Shown here: one piece after another, positions 1 to 13,200 of the stretch
Layout: each line of letters begins with the position of its first letter
How positions within the stretch are numbered: position 1 is the first letter of the stretch
Assembly (NCBI GenBank): GCA_018292915.2
Contig: JACVVK020000285.1
Location: 95,001-159,000 of the forward strand
From: Batillaria attramentaria
Lineage: Eukaryota > Mollusca > Gastropoda > Batillariidae
DNA: 64,000 nt
Direction: 5' to 3'
Program-made: the position numbers and the translations under genes
Notes under the pieces: generated by a model
Told to the model about the DNA's origin: nothing
Databases searched by the model: none
Seen by the model: only the letters and a program-made list of their open reading frames with translations

Positions 1-45
1 TGGAAAAGGACGTTAAACCCCCAAACACCCACACCACTCACCCTT
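1..45 (+). mobile_element. SINE family A, 3' tail fragment
   Basis: Starts tggaaaaggacgttaaaccc, which is the 3' end of the family A SINE described at 13224, followed by its C-rich tail. The rest lies outside the window. Confidence 0.8.
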
Positions 46-526
46 GTTGTTGTTGTTGTTTGTTTGTTTGTTTGTTTTTTGTCGACTGGGGAGTATTATC
101 CAACAAAACAGATTAAGTGTGCAGTCTAGCTGATTTTTGATTTGTTGTTTGACAAATATGGTACGGTAAAAAACAACAACAACAACAACAACAGTATGTT
201 GACTTCTTGGTTTTCGTTTTGTAAAAGGTGAACATCATTATGATGATTCAACTAGTTTACATTACTGTGTGAACTAAAATTTACATTACTAAAGACTTCA
301 TTTTTTTTTTTTTTTTTTTTTGGCAAAGTTTAGAGAAACATTTGTTAGACTGATTGTTCGTGTACCCTACAGACATTGTGAGTCGTGGTAGAATGCAGTT
401 TGCAAGCTTGTGGCTCACTCATGATCTTGTCCATACTAGTTATCTATAGGAAGGTATTGATGGTTGATTTGCAAACCTGTAGAAAATCTGAAGCGTGCCT
501 TGATGTTAAAATCTGTGTCCTTGCAG

Positions 527-660
527 CTGCCCGCCTGGTTACCGGGGCGACCGATGCGAGACCGTGTATGACCTGTGCACTGTGACAAACCCCTGTACGG
601 TTCCTGGCAGCGTGTGTACCACCAACAGCAACAATCGCCCTACTTGCACCTGTCCATCAG
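527..660 (+). CDS. Exon: EGF-like repeat (partial gene, first exon seen)
   Basis: Acceptor is tccttgcag before 527 and donor GT is at 661. The frame begins [11 protein letters not shown], the end of one EGF repeat, and continues with a Cys series (DLCTVTNPC...VCTTNSNN...CTCPSG) that forms most of the next. The exon starts in phase 2 and ends in phase 1, so an upstream exon is required; it lies outside the window or in the first 500 bases, where I see none. Confidence 0.8.
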
Positions 661-2476
661 GTACATCTCTTTTCCTGACTTTCTCGCATCCCCTTCTTGA
701 ATTAAAGGCACTCCATCTAAGATTACCAAAGTTTTGACACCTGTCCGTCTGGTAAACCACGTGGTTTTTTGTTTTTGTTTTTTTTTTCCTGACTTTCTCT
801 CCTCACCATTATGATTTGGGGAGCCCGGATAGTCGAATGGTAGAACGGTGGATTTTCAGTGCTCGGGTCGTGAGTTCGAATCTTGGCTTGGGACAGATAT
901 TTGTGCTGACCTATTTCTCGTTGCCCTGTCATAGATATCACCCATAAAAGGTGTTAAACTCCCAAACTCCCACCTACTATGCCCCTCTCCATTTAAAGGG
1001 GCAATCGTTTATGAGTTTTACGCTCATAGATTGTTCTGTGCTGTTTTCATGGTTGTCTTGCATCACACCATTTGGACACCAACACAGTGACAGCACCTCA
1101 AATGCTGACACTGAGCCAGCAGAAGCGTACTCAATGGTGTGGCTAAAACGCTAAGCAAGATTGGTTTATACAACAGTCGTACAATGTGAACGTTTGACCA
1201 CTCACACAAAGTGTAAACAACATCGTATCGCATTAAGAGCTGTACTAATCATCAAGATAAGGCATTTCAAGTGTAGAGGCGCACTCACTGGTAAATGTCT
1301 TCTTCAGGCTACAGCGGTGATTATTGTCAGGTGAGGACTGTAACTTGTGAATCCAACACCTGTCAGAATGGAGGAACCTGCAATGACATCAATGGTCAGG
1401 TCGTCTGCACTTGTGTACCTGGTAAGTACGTTTGTTCTTTTAGCTATTTGTTATGTGTGGTGGAACCAGGTCTGGCCCTACTCACAAGGCTCAAGTGAAA
1501 ACGTTTACCTAGCCCTATCCATAGTAAGTTCAGCGCTTAAAATCTTCCTGGAGCTGGATTGGACACACCCTCAGGAAGCCAGCATCCAGCACCACACGCC
1601 AAGCCCTGACATGGAACCCGCAGGGGAAAAGGAAGAGAGGCCGGCCTCGCAACAAGCTGGAGGCGGGACACTGAGGCAAAGCTATGCAAGCAGGGGATCA
1701 AGTGGACTGGAGTGGCAAGAGTAGCCCAGAACAGAGTGCGATGGCGAAGGGTCGTCGATGGCCTATGCTCCACTTGGAGCCATGGGCCTTAGTAGTAGTA
1801 GTAGTAGTAGTTAAAATCTTCCACCTTTTGGCGGATTTCCATCTTTGGTTATCCCAGATAGTGTGTGTCCTATCTCTGAAGCACTTAAAGTCATGCCAAA
1901 ATGCACCAAACTGCACAGATTTCAGTGTAATCTTAAAACGTTTTCCTTCACACACATTTCTGTGCTTTCGAGTGAAAGTATAAGCTCAATATTTATTTCT
2001 TCTTGAACACCCGATGTTCAGATACAATTGTGTTTGTCTTCACAGGCTTCACAGGGTCTCGCTGTGAGACGAACATCGACGAGTGCAGCAGTTCTTCCTG
2101 CCAAGCGGGCACACAGTGTGTTGACGGAATTAATTCCTACACTTGCCAGTGTGCTGACGACAAAATCGGAGACGGCTGCAAAGGTCAGTTGCTGTGTGTG
2201 CATCCGTCTTAGAGGCTTACGAGATGGGAGGGGTTGGAGAGGGTGAATGGTTTTGTTTTTTCAGACATTGATGTTAGCACTGGAAACAGAATCATTGGCT
2301 GTAGTCCTGACTGTGTCCAAATTTGTACATACCCTGCCCAGTTTCACTGTCTGAGATATCTCTTTTACAGTCGACAGGAGAGTCGAAACTTCAAAACATT
2401 CACACACTTTTACACTTGTAGACACAAACACACATGCACTTGCATGCACACACACATACAGAGGCACAGACACACA

Positions 2477-2554
<78 letters not shown>

Positions 2555-3401
2555 ATTCTTCATTTAACATGTCTAGTTTCATCTCTTGCGTCTCACCAGC
2601 AAGTTGTAATACCGGTGTGCCGACCAAAAACTTTCAGCGCTGGAAAATAGACGTTCATTTCATTCCATTTCATTTCTTCATGGTGGAAGTTTCAAGATAA
2701 CTGTCTGGGTACAGTATAACTCAAAACCTTTGCACTCGTGCACACGCTCATACTTACATGTGTATAGGGTGGGTGGGTGTGTGTTTGGGGGTTTAACGTC
2801 CTTTTCCACCACATACGGGTGATATCAAAGACGGGGCAACGACGAAAAAGCCAGCACAAATATTTGGCCCCAGCCGGGATACGAACTCACGACCCGAGCA
2901 TTAGAAGTCCAACGCTCTACCATTCGGCCATGCCGGCTTCCCCCACATGTGTACAGAATTGAAATCGTTCAAATAAGACTGGCATCACAACACATCATCA
3001 TTCCTCCAAATGTGCGTGTCTGCAGATCTGTCAGTGAATTTCGACCTTGTCCTGCGACCCAGCTCCAACTACATGACCTCTGAGCTCACAACCTTCCCTT
3101 TGAACTCCTTGGCGCTTACCGTGTCCACGTGGGTACGCTTCACTGACCGCACAAGTCCTGGTACAATGCTGTCGCTGTATGGACTCAAGTAAGGAAAAGT
3201 TGTGATTTGTTCTGAGGTTTAAATAATCTTTTGAGACCAAGGGTTGTGGTATCTACATCGTCATGTATGTGTTGCAGATATATATGTGCGAACTCAATGA
3301 CAGTGCAAATGATGTGATAGCGTGTAGGTAGATATTGTGATAAGAGCTTGCATTCACACACTTACAGGTAATGTTACATAGCTTGTACTTTGTAAGCAAT
3401 T

Positions 3402-3471
<70 letters not shown>

Positions 3472-3592
3472 CATTCATTCATTCATTCATTCATTCATTC
3501 ATTTTCTGATATAGTTGCTTTGCTGGTGTCAAGTTATAAATGTTATTTGTCTTGAGGAGCAGTTGAATCCGGGTGTGCTCATAAAAATTAAT

Positions 3593-3667
<75 letters not shown>

Positions 3668-5334
3668 GCACGCTCGCTGACACGTATGAACGCACGCACA
3701 GGTATGCGTGTGCACATTTCAACTCAGGCAGCTAACACACATACATATTCTATTACTTGGCATGCCTACACCAATTTACAGTCTCTTTGCATTTGTATTT
3801 TTTTCCAGCTCAGAGAATTCTGTGAACAACCCACAGCAGCTTCTGCATTTCGAGAAAGACAGAGTAGTGCTGAGCTTCGCAGGGTCAAGGACGTTTGACT
3901 TCACGCCGCCAATCGACGACGGGTACTGGCACCACGTGGTGTTGAGTTGGGACGGATCAACGGGGCAAGCCACGCTGTACGTCGACAACACCGTCAGTGC
4001 CAGCACTACGAACTATGGCCAGGGGTCGCGACTTGTGCCTGTGTGAGTCTTGTGATCTTTTTCAGAATTAACTTCAGCGCTTTTCAAAAAAAAAGTATTA
4101 CTGTTGCTCGTTTGGTTTGATTTTGTTTGGGTGTTATTTTTTTTATTTCTTTGTTTGTTTTGTGGGTAGGGGGTGTATGTATTTTTTTTTTTCGTTGTTG
4201 TTGTTGTTTTGTTTTTGTTTGTTTGTTTGTTTGTTTGTTTGTTTGTTTTTATTTTATTTATTTATTTTTTTTTTTTTTTGGGGGGGGGGGGTTACAAAAT
4301 GGGATCACATTTGCAATATTTTAGAGTTTGCACTGTATGAGATAATGTAAAAAGATCTTTGTGAGCAACAAGACTGGCACTGCTATAAGTTATCACCAAT
4401 TTTACACTATTTTTAAGTGTGTGCCTGTCTGCTCATTTCTGAAATAGTGAACAACCACAACAAAATGCTGCCAAGGTTTATTGGCCGTAGAACAATAGTT
4501 CCAACACTTTCACATGTATTCATTTTGGAACAAGTTTCAACCAAAACTTGTAAAATAGTGATGACAAGGATGTGCTTGCACTGTAGTCATAACTGATGTA
4601 AATTATCACTTTCCATTATTTTATTCTGTTCTTCCAGTGGCTGGCTTGTTCTCGGCGGAAGGTACAACACAACCACAGACACGGTTGACCGCTCGGCTGG
4701 CATGGCTGGGAGACTCAGCCGACTTCACATCAGCACAGAGGCGCTTTCTTCTACGGACGTGTCCAATCTGTACGCAGATTTCAGCCTTGTGCCGTCCGGC
4801 GCACAACGCGCCCTCACCAAACATCTGTTGAAGGGAGCCTACTCTGCAGTGGATTACAACAGTCAGCTGACGCTGGGCTATTGTCGCACCCAGTCCGGCT
4901 GTCGCAGCATCGACCAGGGTGAGCGTTCTGGGATGTTTGTTTTTGTAAGAATGGAAAACAGTTGTCAAGAAGGTCATAGTCCTGTATAGTTCAAGCATTC
5001 ATTTGCTCTTATTGCCATCATCATCCTGTCTGTCATCTGATTTTACACCTTATGTGAACTGTTTTTTCTATGTACTGTGTCAGTGCCATTGTTTTTCGTT
5101 CGTCTGTGTAAAAATGGCCAAAAAAAAGAAGAAAAAAAGGTCATAGCAGACAGACAGAGAATGCTGTGAGCGGGGCAGTCTTGTCACTTGTATCTTTTAT
5201 TCACAGGTCAGGTTCCAGTGACAAAACAAATTGAGTGTCCACGGGAAGACAAATAATTTGTAGTTTTGTCTGTCTGTCTGTCTGTCTGCCTGCCTGCCTG
5301 CCTACCTGTCTGTCTGTCTGTCTGTCTGCCTGCC

Positions 5335-5385
<51 letters not shown>

Positions 5386-5857
5386 GTTTCAATTACAAAA
5401 TCATCCATGAACGTGGCAGATTGTGAAGCATATTCTACATGTTTAGCAGCATTGCAGAATATTGACAAAACAGCCTATTTCCCATGCACATACATCAACT
5501 AGATTGCTTGTACCTTATTTCCGACTAGCGGTGCTTGCACTCGCAGGCCATAGACGTTTGTATTGTTTCCTTCCTGCAGTCCCATCATTTATTTTTAATA
5601 TCTTTTGACAACAACAACAAAGCAAAGGAATTTTTAAAAAGAAAGAATGCTTCTGCGGCAACAGCTTAGAAAAGAACCGTGCTTTTGTTTTTCACAGTGA
5701 AAGCTCAGCCATCTGTGACGTCATGCCCCGATGACCAGATGGTTCAGACGGCGCGCCAGTCTCCAGCGTCATGGACCAGTGCATCTTTCCTGTCGTCTGA
5801 TCCTGTCGTGACCAACTATCGCAGTGGTGAGTTTGTACAGGTTCTGTTACTATCGGG

Positions 5858-5907
<50 letters not shown>

Positions 5908-6495
5908 TGTGTGCGCGTGTGTGTGTAAAGTGTTTTACACAGCTTAGCGTTATCTTTGTTTTTGTGATTAAAAAATAGAGGACAGAAGAAGTTTTGAGGT
6001 ACTCTGTACATTTTCCCGTGCATTATCTCTGGATGTGCTTGGCTTTTCTTGTACAGGTATCTTTCATGTGCGTGTGTGTGTGTGCGCGTGTGTGTGTAAA
6101 GTGTTTTACACAGCTTAGCGTTATCTTTGTTTTTGTGATTAAAAAAATAGAGGACAGAAGAAGTTTTGAGGTACTCTGTACATTTTCCCGTTCATTATCT
6201 CTGTGTGTGCTTGACTTTTCTTGTACAAGTATCTTTTATGTGTAGGGGAAAACATCGGCTGGGGCGACTATGGGGTGTGGTACGCTCAGAGTGATGATGA
6301 CGGAGACACCGCGGTCTGTTCCTTCCTGCTGCACACCAGGCGTACGTTTTCACCTTACGTTCTTTGTTGCTTTGGCAATTGTATGTGAATTTAACACTCT
6401 ACGCTCCTTTGGAAGTAGTCTTTCCGTGGTAACAGGTTTGCATGTGATTATAACTGGTAAGGGGAAGAAATTTATTGTTCCATCCTGTGCATGAA

Positions 6496-6557
<62 letters not shown>

Positions 6558-8922
6558 CAGACTAATTTATAATTGCTTAAGTGTCTGATAAGGTTTTCAC
6601 ATGTACCTGCATTGTTGGCACTCTTCAGTCTGGGTGACTGAAATCCCGTTTTTTTGGTGTGTTTTTTTTTTTGTTTTTTGTTTTTTTTCCTAAACCTATC
6701 ATGACTGAAATTCCGTTTGTTGAGCAAAACTTGGGCCAAATACTGGCAACTCTTAGGCAAGTGTCATGGTCATATTATACTTTTATGATGCTGTTAGAGT
6801 CAACGTAACGGCTTTTAAACCTGCTAAAATTTGTGTCTGGTTGGGTTGGTTTGCCCATGTGGAACCCAGTGCCCCCTACACCCAGCATGGCTTCAGCCTT
6901 TTCAAAATCTAAGAGTGTTTTCCATGCACATGTATGCATTTGTGTTTTGACTCGGCAGGCACTGGGACTTTTCCTAATAGTTTCTTTTTTTTTAATTTTT
7001 GTTTTTGTAGCTTACTCACGAACATACATACATACATGTACACACATATAAACATATAAACATAATATATGTATACATACATGCATGCCTGCTTGCCTAC
7101 AAGCGACTGAAACAAAAAACAAAAACAAAAAAAAACATGCACTCATGCGTGCTATCAGGCAAAGTCTTACATGGCTTTTCTTAATTTCTGTATTAAAACA
7201 TTTCCATGGCATACATTTGTATGACAAAGTTAAAGTTTTAAAAGGGTTTTTTTTTTTTTTTTTTTTTGAATGCTTGTTTCCGTTTTTGTAGTCTTCCCTT
7301 TGTGTGTGTGTGTGTGGGGGGGGGGGGGCTGTATAGTTGCAGTGTACAGCTAAAGAATAAATGAAAGATCCGTACTTTGCAGGTTCGTCATGCGAATCGC
7401 CAGTACCGCCTCGATTCGGCAGTCAGTCATGCGTGACGACAACGTCAGGTGTTCGCTGTGAGCCACGCTGTAGCGGAACCAACACGTTGTCAGAGGCTGG
7501 TCCTCGTTACTACAGCTGTGGGCAGTACAGCATGTATGACACATCCGACCGCGTCTTGCAGTTCACATTCCCATCATGCACCAGTAAGAGACTATTGTTA
7601 ACAAGTATTTTCATTCACTCCCATAATGTTATGTTTGCCATGTTGCTGAACTTGTTTCTCCGTTCATTACAAGGAGCCGGGTGGCCGAATGGTAAGAGCA
7701 GTGGACTTTCCATGCTCGGGCCGTGAGTTCGAATCCCGGCTGGGGCCAAATATTTGTGCTGGCCTTTTTCTCGCTTCCCCGTCTTTGATATCACCCTTAT
7801 GTGGTGGAAAAGGACGTTAAACTCCCAAACACCCACCCCCACCCGTCCATTACAATGAGGTGCGTGAGTTTAGATCTAGAGTTCTGGTTTGGATGTGGCG
7901 GGAGATCTGTCAAATGGTGCAATTAGATAGAGTGTTCAGCCTTGCAAAATTTCCATTCAAGAACCATTACTCTTCCCTGATTCAGGGGTGCCAAATTTTC
8001 GGGAACAGATTGTCGGAATGAGAATTTTGAAAAATAAAATTTCCAGATTGAGAACTTTGGAAAATTGAATTTTCCACATCGGCAAAATCAGCCGGCAAGC
8101 AACAATGTCCAGGTAGATCATGAGGTGACCGCCTACAGCACTTGTAATGGCATACGTAAAGCATAGAAGATCCGGAGTACTCTCCCTTGATGAAGAATAG
8201 TCTTTTTACTGCAAAGTATTTGAGGTTGCACTGACAATCATCATTAGCTTGCTTTACGTCCTATGGCTTTTGGCCCTTAAGGACAAGTTGGTCCTGGCGT
8301 GTGACTTTGGCTGCTTGGCTAGGCGAGTGTCTTTGGTGCACTGACAACTGTGAGATCGGAGATGCCATGAGACACACTGACCAAAAGCGCATGAGTGGTG
8401 GAAAGAGAACTGTAAGAGCGAAAGATCTGTGTGTGCAGTACGCAAGAAATGCGTTAATAGTTTTGCCTCCGAAAATCAGCATTTTTATAGTCATTGATTT
8501 TAGTGTATTTTAGTGCATCCACTGGACTAATAGCGTTTGACCCTACAACCTTTCTTCTGTTGTGCAGCTTGTCAGACACCGTTGCTGAACCTGGTTATGT
8601 CCCTTAACTTCTCCGTCAACACCTCTCCGCCCTGCTCTACCGGGCAGTCACAGTTGCCTAGCAACATCCGCTCCACCCTGAACAGCCTCAACTCCCAGTG
8701 GCAACAAGGGTTGTGTGGGGGCGCCACTTGCAACGGGGTCAGAGTTGAAGTGACTTGCCCGGCTGATGCGTCTCAGGGTATTGCAACAAGAACATACCTT
8801 GAGGGAATAGAGTAAGCTTTCTTACAACACAATACAGTGTTATACATACAATATCTTTATTGTCTATTTTATGTCACATAAAACAGAAGTTTGGCAATGT
8901 ACAAGATAATAAAAAGAAAGCA

Positions 8923-8978
<56 letters not shown>

Positions 8979-9531
8979 TCCCCCCCCCCCCCCAACACAC
9001 ATGACATACACACCAAATAAATATGTGGGGAGCCGGGGTGGCCGATGGTAGAGGTTGGACTTTTAATGCTCGGGTCGTGAGTTCGTATCTCGGCTGGAGC
9101 CCAATATTTGTGCTGGCTTTCTCATCGTTGCCCCGTCTTTGATATCATCCGTATGTGGTGGGAAAGGACATTAACCCCCAAACACCCACCAACCCAAATA
9201 AATATGTATATATTTTGCATGCACAGGCATCACGGCATTGATTTACACTCTCTGTTCTGTGTGAGGGTTTTTCTGAAGTCTGAGTGTTACGGTACGTGGA
9301 CACCAGCTTGTCTTTTAGATAAGGAAGGGAGGAGGTGAAAGAGAGTGCATATTATTATGTTGCTGTCCTGACTGCATATCTCTTACATGTGAATTCTCTC
9401 CTTGTTCTGACAGAGGAGTGCTGAGGAACTTTGACAGCTCTGTTCTGCGAAGTGCATCGGAAATTCTCTCCATTGCTATTGCAGACAACAGCGGTTTTAC
9501 TTATGTGAGCCATGTCACTGCTTTTAACTTG

Positions 9532-9613
<82 letters not shown>

Positions 9614-10161
9614 CGCGCGATTTCTAAAGAGAGTGAGAGAGAGTGACACAAAGAAAGAGGAAACACGAGATAGAGAGAGAAGTCACGGATGCATGCAGAG
9701 ACTGACAGAGAGAGAGAGAGAGAGAGAGACCGGGGGGGGGGGATCTTTGCAGCTTGGCATCACACACATTTATTTTGTAGATTTCATTTTGCCACTTGGA
9801 GTTGTTTACTTGCAGTAGGCGTGCACTTCCTGTAGCGTGTGTTTCTTGCTGTTTCAGGCCTTTCTGTATTTACTTCTTGGTCTTTGGTGTTTCAGACTTT
9901 GCCTCCACAATTCTGTCATCGCTTGTGATCACCGAGACAAAGACATGCAGCAGTGGAACCGTCCTGCTCGGTGACTGCTGCAGTCAGTATTACTTCTCCA
10001 TTCTGTTCCTTTACGTGGGCTGTACGGCGTTTAAACTTCATTATAACAAAACAGATTTTGTGATGCGGCATGCAAAAGCATGGCTAAAGTGTCAAAATAT
10101 CATTTTGAGCATTGTGGAGACTTTCAAACTATATCTTTGCTGGTGAAACAACAACAACAAC

Positions 10162-10220
<59 letters not shown>

Positions 10221-13200
10221 ACACATACACACATACCACACAATGGTCTCGTGAGCTCGCCTGCACGCTCAAAGTATTCCGTCTTGATGATTAGTACCGC
10301 TCTTAATTCTATACGATGTTGCTTACACTTTGAGAACATTCAAATTGTACTACTGGTTCGCTGCGTGTTTTCACTGCATCATCGAGTATGCATCTGTTGG
10401 CTCAGTGCCAGCAGAATACGCGCAGTCACGAGCGAAACTGTTTCAAAACATGAGTTGGCTTACCAAAAATGGAATTCGCCCGTTTACAAAATGAAATAAA
10501 TCACATTTAAAATTCAAGATAACTCCTTCAGGAATCTTTGATCTCGAGTGCAATTTTTTTTCAGTAAGGTAACTTTCAACCAGCGTGACTGCTTATAATA
10601 AAAACGCATTAATATAGGCGCTTTATCCAAAATGTTCGTCTCTTCATGTCCTCTGATGAATCTCTTGCTCTCATTCTATTTCAGTTGAGTGTGGACTGGG
10701 CCATTACCTGGACACCAGCACTGGTGTGTGTACTGCGTGTGCACTAGGCACGTACTTAGACGTGCTGGGTGAAACGGGGTCAAGCACAAGTTCGCCATGC
10801 AAGACCTGTCCATCAGGGTTGACGACACCAGGAGAGGGCGCACAGTCCGAGACAGACTGCAAGAGTAAGTTGAAGTTGGAAGAGGGTTGATTGACGCGTG
10901 TGACATCTCTGCCACAAGAACGATAGAAACAGCCCTACTGAGCTACCCTATCCATCAGAACACTATTCAATCCTTCTTTGTCAGTCACATTCTATTTTGT
11001 CATCCCCTTGTAGAGGGGAGCCGGGGTGGCCAAATGGTACAGCGTTGAACTTCTAATGCTCGGATCATGAGTTCGTATTCCGGCTGGGGCCAGATATTCG
11101 TGCTGGCTTTTTCATCGTTGCCCCGTCTTTGATATCACCCGTATGTGGTGGTAAAGGACGTTAAACCCCCAAACATCTACCCACCCCTCCCCTTGTAGGA
11201 CAGGTAATTGTGACAATCAGCACTGATTTCCAGTCACGTTTGCGACTGAGACTCAGATAAAAATGTCATGACAGGACAAATGATAGAGGTGTTTGAGAAG
11301 CATGGATCTTGTGCAAGGAAAACACAATCCTCCTTCTTAATTACTAGTCTATCAAACGCTGGCACTGAGCCAACAAAAGCGCACTCACTGACACAGCTAA
11401 ATACACCAGCCGGCAACTGTCATACAAAACAGCCGTCAATTTTAATGTCTAACCGCTCGTGAATAGTGTAAACATTTTACACCACAACTAATCAAGGCGG
11501 TCCGTCAATTTTTAATGTCTAACCGCTCGTGAATAGTGTAAACATTTTACACCACACTAATCAAGGGCGGTCGTCAATTTTTAATGTCTAACCGCTCGTG
11601 AATAGTGTAAACATTTTACACCACACTAATCAAGGGCGGTCGTCAATTTTTAATGTCTAACCGCTCGTGAATAGTGTAAGCATTTTACACCACACTAATC
11701 AAGGCGGTCGTCAATTTTAATGTCTAACCGCTCGTGAATAGTGTAAAACATTTTAACACCACACTAATCAAGGCGGTCGTCAATTTTTAATGTCTAACCG
11801 CTCGTGAATAGTGTAAGCATTTTACCACCACACTAATCAAGGCGGTCGTCATTTTAATGTCTAACCGCTCGTTGATAGTGTAAACATTTTACACCACACT
11901 AATCAAGGCGGTCGTCAATTTTAATGTCTAACCGCTCGTGAATAGTGTAAGCATTTTACACCACACTAATCAAGGCGGTCGTCAATTTTTAATGTCTAAC
12001 CGCTCGTGAATAGTGTAAACATTTTACACCACACTAATCAAGGCGGTCGTCAATTTTTAATGTCTAACCGCTCGTGAATAGTGTAAGCATTTTACACCAC
12101 ACTAATCAGGCGGTCGTCAATTTTAATGTCTAACCGCTCGTGAATAGTGTAAACATTTTACACCACACTAATCAAGGCAGAGGATGTTGCACAGGCACAC
12201 TTTTAAGTGGAACTGTTTCAAAACATAACTTGCCTTAGTAAACGTGAAATTGGCCTGTTTAACTCTGTTGTGACTGGGGCTGCCACCCCCCTCAACACCG
12301 CCCATACATGAGCCCACCGCCAAGAAAGTGCAGTAAACTGACTACATGTAGACAAACCTCTCTAGCATCTTCAACCGATCTTAATTGTAGTTCAGTAATG
12401 AAAACTGTACGGAGAATCTGATTCAAATTTGATAAGCCGTCTGCGACGCGTGGCTGAACCTTTGATCGAAGTGTCCCGTCATGAATGAGTTAATGATTTA
12501 GCGCTTATGGTCTTTTCAGATTGGGCTGTTGCTAGAGACTTGTTGCAGTGTGAGGCAAAGTTTGTAAGCTCTAAAAACATGAAACGTAACACGGAAAAAA
12601 AGCAAAATCTTCCCTGTGCCATTGCAGCGAACTGTCTATTCGGCCGCTACTTCAACTACACCACGGGTCAGTGCGAGCTGTGCCCAGTTGGCTTCTACTC
12701 GGAGAATCCAGGCGCGTTCTACTGTGAAGCGTGCCCGTTTGACGAGACGACAGCGCGTGAAGGATCCACCGCCAGAGCCTCGTGTTCAGTCAACCCTATC
12801 ACCACCTCAGCTGCACCACCATCTACTACAGCTGCTACAGGAGGTAAAGTTGAAAATAAGTGACATTAGTTAATGGGCATGTCCCTTTTTTTTTTTAAAT
12901 CCGCCCCCCCTCCCCCTCTTCATTATCAGATGCACCCACCCCGCGAGTCTCCTCTTTGAAAGTTATACGTATTGATATGCAGACTCTGACTTTATGCACG
13001 GGGAGCCGGGGTGGCCGAATGGTAGAGCGTTGGACTTCTAATGCTCGGGTCGTGAGTTCGATCCCGGCTGGGGCCAAATATTTGTGCTGGCTTTTTCATC
13101 GTTGCCCCGACTTTGATATCACCCTATGTGGTGGAAAAGGACGTGAAACCCCCAAACACCCACCTACCCCACCCTTCTTTGAAAGTTATACGTATTGATA

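Noticed and set aside
840..900. tRNA-like sequences at the start of the family A repeats
   Set aside because: A and B boxes are present but the anticodon arm and acceptor stem are not intact, and the unit is followed each time by the same SINE body. They are SINE heads, not tRNA genes.
2261..2563. Long open frames of Cys-Val or His-Thr repeats over AC/GT tracts, here and at many other sites
   Set aside because: They are translations of dinucleotide repeats, open in several frames on both strands, with no other coding signal.
2234..2650. A possible extra exon at about 2265 ([11 protein letters not shown]) after a ttttttcag
   Set aside because: It lacks the EGF cysteine pattern, has no good donor, and the flanking exons already join in phase.
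11433..12178. Regular 68-bp array considered as a CRISPR-like array
   Set aside because: Whole units repeat without unique spacers, and the context is an animal intron; it is a minisatellite.
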